64,000 bases of DNA. Source: Flavipsychrobacter sp. (GTDB taxonomy: Bacteria; Bacteroidota; Bacteroidia; Chitinophagales; Chitinophagaceae). Each line of letters begins with the position of its first letter. The stretch's first letter is position 1. A program made the position numbers and the translations under genes. Under the pieces are notes generated by a model. That model saw only the letters and a list, made by a program, of their open reading frames with translations. It did no database searches and had not been told where the DNA came from. The stretch lies in assembly GCA_024508935.1 (NCBI GenBank), contig JANINW010000011.1, positions 231,581 through 295,580 on the forward strand, written 5' to 3'. Below are positions 53,300 to 61,343 of the stretch, piece after piece.

Positions 53300-53345
53300 A
53301 TAGCTACTGTTGGCGCCCAACGAATAGGTGGTCAACAGTAGCTAT
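53300..53345. terminator. Long-looped hairpin between the small lipoprotein and rlmD
   Basis: ATAGCTACTGTTG (53300-53312) pairs perfectly with CAACAGTAGCTAT (53333-53345) around a 20-nt loop. Both flanking genes end here, so a bidirectional terminator is likely, although no long T run follows (AT-rich ATATATATAC only). The large loop is unusual. Confidence 0.45.
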
Positions 53346-53352
53346 ATATATA

Positions 53353-54765
53353 CTATTTCAGTTCCAGTAATACCACGTTTTCTATGTGGTGTGTATGGGG
53401 AAACATATCGACCGGCCTGACCCTTGTCACCTTGTAGGCCTCGTCCAATAATTGCAGATCGCGTGCCTGGGTCGCCGGGTTGCAGCTTACGTACACCACT
53501 TTGGGTGCGCGCATTTTCAATAATTGCCTTACCAGCTTCTCATTCATACCGGCGCGCGGAGGGTCTGTAATTATAACATCGGGCCTGCCATGTTCGCTAA
53601 AAAACTCATCTGTACAAATGTCTGCCACATCGCCGCAGTAAAACTGGCAATGCTCCAGGTTATTCATTTTAGCATTTTCCCTGGCATCAATAATTGCATC
53701 TTCAACTACTTCAATGCCAATTATTTTAGATGCTTTATTTGAACAGAAAATACCAATACTGCCGGTACCGCAGTACAGGTCGTATAACGTCTCAGTTCCG
53801 GTAAGGCCGGCAAATTCACGGGTTATTTTATAGAGATTTTCACCCTGGTAGGTATTCGTTTGGAAGAAGGATTTGGGTGATATCTTAAACCTGAAATCTT
53901 CCAAGGTCTCTTCTATATATCCTTTGCCATAATAGCATTGAACATCAAGGTCATAGATGGTGTCATTTACTTTTGGGTTTATGGTATAGTGCAGGCTGGT
54001 AATACCCGGTACATTGGCCAGGATATGGTCCATTATGGCATTCCGTTCTTTTATATCATCCCGCTGTATAACGAGATTCACCAATATTTCGCCTGTGCGA
54101 GCCACCCTGACGATCATGTTACGCAGCCAGCCGGTATGATTTCGGAAATCATAATACTCGAGGCCGTGTGCTTCCGCATAATTACGAACCGTATTGAGCA
54201 GCAGGTTGGTAGGTTCTGCCTGCAAATAACACTTGTGAATATTAACTACTTTATCAAATAATCCCGGTGCATGGAAACCTACAGCCGGTTCAATCGGGAA
54301 ATCTTCTCCGTTTAACGCAACTATCTCATCCTGAGTAAAATATCGGTTTTTAGAGAAAGTAAATTCTAATTTATTTCTGTAAAACTGATCCAGTGGGCTG
54401 CCGGAAATTGGTTCAATCTGCGGCAATTCGATCTTGCCTATACGCTGCAGTTGGTCCAGTACCTGTTGTTGTTTATAGATGGTCTGCTGGGGGTAGGGCA
54501 ACATCTGCCATTTACATCCCCCGCAGACTCCAAAGTGTTCGCAAAAAGGAGTTACCCTGGCAGGAGAAGGTTGCAGTAATTGGGTGATCTTCCCCTCGGC
54601 CCAGCTCTTCTTATTCTTGGTCACCCGTACATTCACCACATCGCCCGGTATGGCATTTTCTACAAACAGCACTTTACCATCTTCAAGGTGTGCTATGCTC
54701 TTGCCTTCTGCGGCATAGCTGGCTATGGTAATATTTTCTAAAGCAGGCTTTTTTCTACGGGCCAA
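53353..54765 (-). CDS. rlmD: 23S rRNA (uracil1939-C5)-methyltransferase RlmD
   Basis: A 470-residue RumA-type enzyme. The N-terminal TRAM domain (AYAAEGKSIAHLEDG to GKITQLLQ) is followed by an iron-sulfur cluster site C-x5-C-x2-C (FCEHFGVCGGC), the SAM site LYDLYCGTGSIGIFCS, ITDPPRAGMNEKLV, and the catalytic Cys in VYVSCNPATQARDL. Start is a TTG at 54765; an in-frame stop lies nine codons upstream with no ATG or GTG between, so TTG is the best choice. Bacteroidota RlmD proteins sometimes act at both U747 and U1939; which is methylated here cannot be told. Confidence 0.94.
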   Translation of the reverse strand: MARRKKPALENITIASYAAEGKSIAHLEDGKVLFVENAIPGDVVNVRVTKNKKSWAEGKITQLLQPSPARVTPFCEHFGVCGGCKWQMLPYPQQTIYKQQQVLDQLQRIGKIELPQIEPISGSPLDQFYRNKLEFTFSKNRYFTQDEIVALNGEDFPIEPAVGFHAPGLFDKVVNIHKCYLQAEPTNLLLNTVRNYAEAHGLEYYDFRNHTGWLRNMIVRVARTGEILVNLVIQRDDIKERNAIMDHILANVPGITSLHYTINPKVNDTIYDLDVQCYYGKGYIEETLEDFRFKISPKSFFQTNTYQGENLYKITREFAGLTGTETLYDLYCGTGSIGIFCSNKASKIIGIEVVEDAIIDARENAKMNNLEHCQFYCGDVADICTDEFFSEHGRPDVIITDPPRAGMNEKLVRQLLKMRAPKVVYVSCNPATQARDLQLLDEAYKVTRVRPVDMFPHTHHIENVVLLELK

Positions 54766-54794
54766 AGTTCTGTTATAATTAAGTTAATAACGCG

Positions 54795-54824
54795 CAAAGT
54801 TACAGCCATTTATCTACACTCAAC
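54795..54824 (-). promoter_or_regulatory. Promoter of rlmD
   Basis: On the minus strand GTTG (54824-54821, one change from TTTG) and TAACTTTG (54802-54795, perfect TAnnTTTG) are 18 bp apart. Transcription would start near 54788, about 23 nt before the TTG start codon. Confidence 0.45.
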
Positions 54825-54914
54825 CGTCTTAAAACTAAATTTGGCAATTGTCATATTCAGTTTCCTGATGGTTGATAATTGCAGTAAAACATTTATCTTC
54901 ACCAATTCCATTTT

Positions 54915-56354
54915 ATGAAGCGATTATTATCAGCCCTATTGCTTTTTGTGGGCTTTTCAACACCTGTGTTTGCAGGTAACGGGTATAAGATACAGATCAA
55001 ATTCACCGATGTAAAAGATACCGTCATCTATTTAGCGCACTATTACGCAAAAGCATTACCAACCATTTATAAGGCAGATTCGGCACGTGTTGATAAGAAA
55101 GGCATGGCTACGATGCATAGTACAGAAGAAACGCTGGGCGGCATTTATATGATCATGCTGGCGGATAAGAAAACCTATTTTGAATTCCTGTTGAATAATG
55201 GCGATGACATGAGTATTACTGCAACTGTAGCAGATATGCCGCTAAATGTAAAATTTAAGAATTCGCCCGAAAATGAACGTTTCCAGGAGTATACTGCTTT
55301 CCTGAAAAAATACGGACAAGATCAGCAGGCGCTGGTAGATGAACTGGCAAAGGCTAAAACCAAGGCAGACAGCTCTGCAGTGTATGCAAAAGGAACAGAG
55401 CAGGTCAAAATATTCAAAGGATACCGTAAGAATTATGTTCAAAAATACCCTAATACTTTATTGTCAAATATCTTCCTCGCATTGAACCAGCCGGAGGTAC
55501 CGCAAGGCAAGCATTACCTGGAGGATGGCAAGACCGAAGATTCTAATTTTACCTATTATTATTATAAGAACCATTACTGGGACGATTTCAACTTTGCTGA
55601 CGGCAGGCTGATGAATACCCCTGTATATGATGCCAAGCTGGATGAATATTTCAATAAGCTGGTGCTCCCATGGCCGGACAGTGTACAGAAGGAAGGAGAT
55701 ATGCTGCTGGCAAAAGCAAGGGCTGACAAAGAAATATTTAAATATACCCTGCATTGGGTAACCCAGTTTGCCCAAACAAGCAAGGTGATGGGTATGGACC
55801 AGGCCTTTGTATATTTTGTAGAGAATTATTATATGAAAGGCGATGCTTTCTGGTTGAGCAAGGAAACACTAGACAAGTATATAGACCGTGCGCAGAAAAT
55901 AGCACCTAATGTGATAGGTAACTTGGCGCCCGATATCAAAATGATAGATATTGATAAAAAGCAGCATAACCTGTACGATGTAAAAGCGAAATATACCCTG
56001 TTGCTTTTCTGGTCGCCTGATTGCGGGCACTGCCAGTCTGAAGTACCGGTACTGGATTCTGTTTACAATGCTTTTCTTAAAAAGAAGGGTGTAGTGGTTT
56101 ACGCTGTGAGGACCGAAGGTGAAGAAGCTGCATGGCAGGGCTTTATTAAAAAACATAACCTGCAGGAGTGGATAAATGTTTACGATCCCGAACATACCTC
56201 TAGGTACAGGTCGCAGTACGATATATACGGTACGCCTGTAATATATTTGCTGGATGATAAAAAGATCATCAGGGGCAAACGCCTCGATGCAACGAATGTT
56301 GGCAAGCTGATAGAAATATTGGAAAACAAAGAAAAAGCTGATAAAAAATCTTAG
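54915..56354 (+). CDS. TlpA-like thiol-disulfide oxidoreductase with DUF4369/DUF5106 domains (copy 1)
   Basis: A 479-residue secreted or periplasmic protein with a signal peptide (MKRLLSALLLFVGFSTPVFA). Residues 25-110 resemble DUF4369 (IQIKFTDVKDTVIYLAHYYA, FEFLLNNGDDMSI); residues 110-320 form a helical DUF5106-like domain (DDFNFADGRLMNTPVYDAKL); residues 330-470 are a thioredoxin fold with the active site WSPDCGHCQSEVP. Such proteins reduce or isomerise disulfides in the periplasm. A close paralogue follows 10 bp downstream, and a peptidyl-prolyl isomerase after that, suggesting an envelope protein-folding operon. Confidence 0.88.
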   Translation: MKRLLSALLLFVGFSTPVFAGNGYKIQIKFTDVKDTVIYLAHYYAKALPTIYKADSARVDKKGMATMHSTEETLGGIYMIMLADKKTYFEFLLNNGDDMSITATVADMPLNVKFKNSPENERFQEYTAFLKKYGQDQQALVDELAKAKTKADSSAVYAKGTEQVKIFKGYRKNYVQKYPNTLLSNIFLALNQPEVPQGKHYLEDGKTEDSNFTYYYYKNHYWDDFNFADGRLMNTPVYDAKLDEYFNKLVLPWPDSVQKEGDMLLAKARADKEIFKYTLHWVTQFAQTSKVMGMDQAFVYFVENYYMKGDAFWLSKETLDKYIDRAQKIAPNVIGNLAPDIKMIDIDKKQHNLYDVKAKYTLLLFWSPDCGHCQSEVPVLDSVYNAFLKKKGVVVYAVRTEGEEAAWQGFIKKHNLQEWINVYDPEHTSRYRSQYDIYGTPVIYLLDDKKIIRGKRLDATNVGKLIEILENKEKADKKS

Positions 56355-56364
56355 TCTAAAAAGG

Positions 56365-57825
56365 ATGAAAAAACTATTTGCCTTCTCATTGATCGCGCTG
56401 TTCATTGCGCAAACTTCCTTTGCCCAGAATACGGGCAAAGATGGTTATAAGATACAGGTGAAGTTTACCGATATGAAAGATACCATGCTGTATCTGGCGC
56501 ACTATTTTGGTAAACCATTACCTACCATCTATAAAACAGACTCTGCACGTTTTGACAAGAATGGGGTAGCGACACTGCAAAGCAATGAAAAGATATTAGG
56601 TGGTATCTATATGGTATTGCTGGCCGATAAAACCACTTATTTTGAATTCCTGCTGAATAACGGTGATAATATCAGTATCACAGCTACTGCCAAACAATTG
56701 CCGGTAGGCCTGATGTTCAAAGGTTCTCCAGAGAATGAAAAGTTTCTTGAATACAGCAAATTCCTGGCCGACTATGGCAAAAAACAGCAGGTTTTTATTG
56801 ATGATCTGAAGAATGCTAAAAACGCTGCAGATACTGAAGCGATCAGGGTAAGATCTGCTGAAGTAGCTAAAGAATTAACTGCATACAGGCGCAATTATGT
56901 TGCTAAGGAACCCAAAACCCTGTTAGCATCAATATTCAATGCCCTGGAAATTCCTGAAGTTCCGGCAGGAAAGCATTTGCTGGCCGATGGCACAGAAGAC
57001 TCCAGCTTCGCTTATAACTATTATAAAGAACACTACTGGGATAAGTTCAATTTCAATGATGACAGGCTGATCAATACGCCTATCTACGATATGAAACTGG
57101 ATGAGTATATGAACAGGCTGGTCTTGCCGTATGAAGACAGCGTGGAAAAAGAAGCGAATATATTGCTGGCTAAAACAAAAAACAGCAAAGAGCTTTTCAA
57201 ATATACTTTATGGTTTATGACCCGCTTTGCAGAGAATAGCAAGATAATGGGTATGGATGCCGTATTTGTGTACCTGGTTGAGAACTACTATATGAAAGGC
57301 GATGCCTACTGGCTGACCCCTGAAGAATTGGAAAAGTATATAGACCGTGCACATAAAATAGCACCGAATGTGATTGGCAATGTGGCACCGGAACTGAACC
57401 TGCAAGACATCAACAAACAATATCATAAATTATCTGATGTAAAAGCAAAATATACCCTGCTGATATTCTGGTCTCCTGACTGTGGCCACTGCCAGACAGA
57501 AATACCTAAACTCGACTCCCTTTATAATGCGGTACTGAAAAGCAAAGGCATGAAGATATATGCCGTACGCAGCGAAGGTGACGAAAAGAAATGGCAGGAA
57601 ATGATCAAAAAAGAGAAACTGGGCGACTGGATAAATGTGTATGATCCTGAATATAAATCAAGATTCAGGTCGGATTATGATGTTTATAGTACACCTACTA
57701 TATATTTGCTCGACGAAAAGAAGATCATAAGGGGTAAAAGGATCGATTATACCAACCTGGTACCGCTTATAGAAATGCTGGAGCGAAAAGAAAAAAATGA
57801 ATCTACTAAAAAATCAAAGTCATAA
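56365..57825 (+). CDS. TlpA-like thiol-disulfide oxidoreductase with DUF4369/DUF5106 domains (copy 2)
   Basis: A 486-residue paralogue of the preceding gene with the same three domains and order. Signal peptide MKKLFAFSLIALFIAQTSFAQ; DUF4369-like IQVKFTDMKDTMLYLAHYFG; DUF5106-like KFNFNDDRLINTPIYDMKL; thioredoxin active site WSPDCGHCQTEIP. The two proteins are similar along their whole length but differ enough to be an old duplication. Both keep the CxxC Cys pair, so both should be active. Overlapping substrate ranges or hetero-interaction are possible. Confidence 0.88.
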   Translation: MKKLFAFSLIALFIAQTSFAQNTGKDGYKIQVKFTDMKDTMLYLAHYFGKPLPTIYKTDSARFDKNGVATLQSNEKILGGIYMVLLADKTTYFEFLLNNGDNISITATAKQLPVGLMFKGSPENEKFLEYSKFLADYGKKQQVFIDDLKNAKNAADTEAIRVRSAEVAKELTAYRRNYVAKEPKTLLASIFNALEIPEVPAGKHLLADGTEDSSFAYNYYKEHYWDKFNFNDDRLINTPIYDMKLDEYMNRLVLPYEDSVEKEANILLAKTKNSKELFKYTLWFMTRFAENSKIMGMDAVFVYLVENYYMKGDAYWLTPEELEKYIDRAHKIAPNVIGNVAPELNLQDINKQYHKLSDVKAKYTLLIFWSPDCGHCQTEIPKLDSLYNAVLKSKGMKIYAVRSEGDEKKWQEMIKKEKLGDWINVYDPEYKSRFRSDYDVYSTPTIYLLDEKKIIRGKRIDYTNLVPLIEMLERKEKNESTKKSKS

Positions 57826-57841
57826 TAAAACACTCACACAC

Positions 57842-59809
57842 ATGCGAAAGCTGGTTTTAAGCTGTTTTGCCGCGGGTCTTTTTGTATCCACCGGGCATGC
57901 TCAAACATTATTTACCTATGGAAATAACGCAGTTAGCAAAGAGGAATTTTTAAGGGTTTACCAGAAAAACAGCATCAACAAAAAAGTTGATTTTTCAGAA
58001 CCCGCCCTGCGTGAATATTTTGATCTGTATTCACTTTTCAGGATGAAAGTGAAGGAAGCAGAGCTGCAACACCTTGATACACTTGCAAGCATAGATAATG
58101 AACTGAGTAACTACCGTAAGCAACTGGCAAAAAACTATCTTACAGATGATAAGGTAAGAACTGCTCTTATCCGTGAGGCGTATGACCGTAGCAAAGAAGA
58201 AGTTGAAGTAGCCCATATCCTTATTTTCTCTTCACAAATGTCTGTATCGAGCGATACGGTAGAACCTTACCGTAAAGCCGACAGTATATATAATGCGATA
58301 GTGAAGAAGAAAGCAGATTTTGAAACGCTGGCTAAAAAATATTCAGACGATAAGGCGTCTGCAGTAAACGGCGGTAATATCGGTTATATCACTGCATTGC
58401 AAACAGTTTACCCGTTTGAGAATGCTGCTTACAGCACACCTGTTGGTAAGGTGTCGGCGCCTTTCCGCAGCCAGTTCGGGTATCATATAATCAAAGTACT
58501 GAACCGCAGGCCTGCACGTGGTGAAATAAAAGTAGCCCAGATAATGATAGCTGCACCAAAATCGAAAGGTGCAGAAGGATTGGATGCTGCACGCAAAAGG
58601 ATGGACTCTGTACAAAGAGAATTAAAAGCCGGTGCTTCTTTTGAGAGCCTGGTGAAAAAATACTCTGATGACAAGTATACCGTAAATGATGATGGTGTAT
58701 TACCGGTATTTGGTGTAGGTAAAATGACGCCTGCATTTGAAAACGCTGCTTATGCTTTAAAGAATCCTGGTGATATTTCGGGCCCTGTGCAAACAGATTA
58801 TGGCTTGCACCTGATAAAGCTGATCGAGAAATACCCGGTTAAGCCTTATGATAGTGTAGAGGGACAATTGAAACGCCAGGTAGAAGCAGATTCACGCTCG
58901 CAGGTAGCACACGAAGCGTTCTTTAATAAGATCAAGCAGAAGAATGGTTTTAAAGAATACAGGGCCAATTTCGATGCGCTGAATCAAAAACTGACTTCAA
59001 TACCTGATACAGGTAAGAATGCCAATACCTTCAAGGCAAGTGATTATAAAAATATGAACCAGCCTTTGTTTGAACTGGGCGGAAAACAATATACTCAAGG
59101 CGATTTTGTAACCTATGCAGAAGGTGTGACCCGCGGACGTATTATGGGGCCTAAGCAGGCGGTGGTAAAAGACGTTTATAATATGTATGTTACCAGCGTG
59201 GTAAATGATGTTGAAGAGCACAAGCTGGAAGACGAGCAACCTGAATTCAGAAATATGATGCGTGAATATAAGGACGGTATCATGCTGTTTGAACTGATGG
59301 ACAGGAACGTATGGGGCAAAGCTTCGAAAGATACGACAGGCTTAAGGGCGTTCTACGAAACACGTAAAGGTAAATACCTGTGGGAACCAGGGTTTACCGG
59401 TGCCGTTTATCATTTTAAAAATGAAAAAGCCTTAAAACAAGGACAGAAACTGCTGGCGCAAAAAGACCTGAAGGATGAGGATATTATTAAGAAAATGAAT
59501 TCTGATACCCTGCCTGATGCTGTGACAATACAACGTGGCCACTATGAATTTTCTAAGTTCAACGAAGTACCTAAATCAACAATTGTTGCCGGTAAAATAA
59601 CTGAGCCTAAGAAAAACAATGACGGTAGCTATACAGTGGTAAAAGTGAATGAAGTATTCAATGAACCAAGTCCGAAATCGCTGGAAGATGCGCGTGGATA
59701 TGCTGTAGCTGAATACCAGGATTACCTGGAAAAGCAATGGAACGACCAGATGCGCAAAAAATACCCTGTGAAGCTTAATGAAGAAGTCTTCAAATCAATG
59801 GTAAAATAA
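57842..59809 (+). CDS. Periplasmic peptidyl-prolyl isomerase with tandem parvulin domains (SurA/PpiC-like)
   Basis: A 655-residue protein from the ATG at 57842 (MRKLVLSCFAAGLFVSTGHAQ, a signal peptide); an earlier start at 57797 overlaps the previous gene and is unlikely. Two parvulin domains follow: one near residues 120-220 (VEVAHILIFSS, GGNIGYITALQTVYPFENAAY, RSQFGYHIIKV) and one near 225-335 (IKVAQIMIA, DDGVLPVFGVGKMTPAFENAAY, TDYGLHLIKL). The C-terminal 300 residues form a long helical and mixed region. It resembles SurA in role: folding outer-membrane proteins. It is the last gene of an operon with two TlpA-like proteins. Confidence 0.9.
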   Translation: MRKLVLSCFAAGLFVSTGHAQTLFTYGNNAVSKEEFLRVYQKNSINKKVDFSEPALREYFDLYSLFRMKVKEAELQHLDTLASIDNELSNYRKQLAKNYLTDDKVRTALIREAYDRSKEEVEVAHILIFSSQMSVSSDTVEPYRKADSIYNAIVKKKADFETLAKKYSDDKASAVNGGNIGYITALQTVYPFENAAYSTPVGKVSAPFRSQFGYHIIKVLNRRPARGEIKVAQIMIAAPKSKGAEGLDAARKRMDSVQRELKAGASFESLVKKYSDDKYTVNDDGVLPVFGVGKMTPAFENAAYALKNPGDISGPVQTDYGLHLIKLIEKYPVKPYDSVEGQLKRQVEADSRSQVAHEAFFNKIKQKNGFKEYRANFDALNQKLTSIPDTGKNANTFKASDYKNMNQPLFELGGKQYTQGDFVTYAEGVTRGRIMGPKQAVVKDVYNMYVTSVVNDVEEHKLEDEQPEFRNMMREYKDGIMLFELMDRNVWGKASKDTTGLRAFYETRKGKYLWEPGFTGAVYHFKNEKALKQGQKLLAQKDLKDEDIIKKMNSDTLPDAVTIQRGHYEFSKFNEVPKSTIVAGKITEPKKNNDGSYTVVKVNEVFNEPSPKSLEDARGYAVAEYQDYLEKQWNDQMRKKYPVKLNEEVFKSMVK

Positions 59810-59825
59810 TTTCAGATATCATTTT

Positions 59826-59861
59826 AAAGCGCTTCCCGGCAGTCCGGGAAGCGCTTTTTTT
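59826..59861 (+). terminator. Intrinsic terminator after the isomerase gene
   Basis: AAAGCGCTTCCCGG (59826-59839), loop CAGT, CCGGGAAGCGCTTT (59844-59857), then more T residues: a 14-bp perfect stem with a T tract. Confidence 0.88.
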
Positions 59862-59908
59862 ATTATTGTGGTTTTCCTTGCTTACATTCGTCATGCTAAT
59901 TGTATCAA

Positions 59909-61324
59909 ATGAAGATAGCATTTCATGGTGCTGCACGCACCGTTACAGGTTCTAAACACATCGTACATCTTAACCCCGGTAAGCAAATATTACTTGATTG
60001 TGGTATGTTCCAGGGAATGGGTAAGGAAACATTGCAGTTGAATAAGGAATGGGGTTTTGACCCGGAAGAACTTACTTATGTGATCATTTCTCATGCCCAT
60101 ATAGACCATATAGGCTTGCTGCCTAAGCTGGTGAAAGAGGGGTATAAGGGTAAGATATACTGCACCACTACTACAGCCGATTTCTTAAAGATATTGCTGC
60201 GCGATTCTGCCCGTATACAGGAAAGTGATGTGATACATATAAACAAAGAAAGAGACCGGGAAGGCAGGGAAAGGGTAGAGCCTTTATATACAGAAGAGGA
60301 TGCCGCAAATGTATTCCCGTTATTAGAAACGCTTGACTATAATGAATGGCTGAAAATAGATGAAGATGTAGAGCTGCTTTACACAGACTGCGGACATATA
60401 ATGGGCAGTGCTGCGGTGCACCTGAAACTGAGGGAACACGGTAAAGAAGTAAGGCTGACCTTTAGCGGAGATATAGGCAGGTATGGGGATGAGATATTAC
60501 GCTCACCCGATGTATTCCCCCAAGCCGACTATATTATTATGGAATCGACCTATGGCGATAAACTGCATGACAGGATTGTGCCGCCAACGGACTTGCTGCT
60601 GAAAGAAATAGAGCGTACCTGCCTGGAAAAGAAAGGTAAGCTGATCATACCGGCATTTAGTGTAGGGCGTACTCAGGAATTATTGTATCTCCTCAACCGT
60701 CTTTCGCTGGAAAGGCGTTTACCGAAATTAAAGTATTATGTAGATAGCCCTTTGTCTATAGAGGCTACAGAAGCTACAAAGCGTCACCCCGAATGCTTTA
60801 ATAAACGAGTGCAGGACCTGTTGAAAAAGGATGAGGATGTATTTGATTTTCCGGGTGTAGAGTATATTGAAAGTGCGGATGAATCAATAAGACTTAATAG
60901 CTCTAAAGAACCTTGTGTTATTATCTCAGCTTCCGGCATGGCAGAGGCAGGCAGGGTAAAGCATCATATAGCTCACAACATAGATAATCCAAGCAATACT
61001 ATACTGATTGTAGGCTATTGCGAACCGCATTCATTGGGCGGCAGGCTGCGCAACGGGGCAGACCATGTGACCATATTCGGAACGCATTATGATGTAAAGG
61101 CCGATGTAGGTGTTATTCAAAGCCTGAGTGCACACGGCGATTATGAAGATATGAGCCAGTGGCTGGCTTGCCAGGATCCAAGCCAGGTTCGTAAATTATT
61201 CCTGGTGCATGGCGAATATGATGTACAGGTAAACTTCCGTGACAGGCTAATAAAAAAAGGTTTCAGAGATGTGGAGATACCTGCCAGGCATCAAATGATA
61301 GGTTTAGGAAATTTAGATGAGTAA
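59909..61324 (+). CDS. Beta-CASP metallo-beta-lactamase-fold nuclease (CPSF-like)
   Basis: A 471-residue protein from the ATG at 59909; a TTG three codons earlier is possible. The metal site is SHAHIDHIGLLPKL (H-x-H-x-D-H), with further His/Asp in DCGHIMGSAAVHL and FSGDIGRYG. The beta-CASP domain follows (GKLIIPAFSVGRTQELLYLL, SASGMAEAGRVKHH) and the C-terminal RNA-metabolising MBL segment contains SLSAHGDYEDM and FLVHGEYDVQ. Homologues are RNA endo/exonucleases, e.g. the CPSF-73-like bacterial branch. The stop codon is inside a palindrome shared with kup. Confidence 0.92.
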   Translation: MKIAFHGAARTVTGSKHIVHLNPGKQILLDCGMFQGMGKETLQLNKEWGFDPEELTYVIISHAHIDHIGLLPKLVKEGYKGKIYCTTTTADFLKILLRDSARIQESDVIHINKERDREGRERVEPLYTEEDAANVFPLLETLDYNEWLKIDEDVELLYTDCGHIMGSAAVHLKLREHGKEVRLTFSGDIGRYGDEILRSPDVFPQADYIIMESTYGDKLHDRIVPPTDLLLKEIERTCLEKKGKLIIPAFSVGRTQELLYLLNRLSLERRLPKLKYYVDSPLSIEATEATKRHPECFNKRVQDLLKKDEDVFDFPGVEYIESADESIRLNSSKEPCVIISASGMAEAGRVKHHIAHNIDNPSNTILIVGYCEPHSLGGRLRNGADHVTIFGTHYDVKADVGVIQSLSAHGDYEDMSQWLACQDPSQVRKLFLVHGEYDVQVNFRDRLIKKGFRDVEIPARHQMIGLGNLDE

Positions 61325-61343
61325 GCATAATTGCTTACTCATC
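61316..61343. terminator. Palindrome holding the stop codons of both convergent genes
   Basis: GATGAGTAAGCA (61316-61327) and TGCTTACTCATC (61332-61343) form a perfect 12-bp stem with a TAAT loop. The TAA of the nuclease gene (61322-61324) and the complementary stop of kup (61335-61337) sit symmetrically in its arms. No T run follows. Confidence 0.6.
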
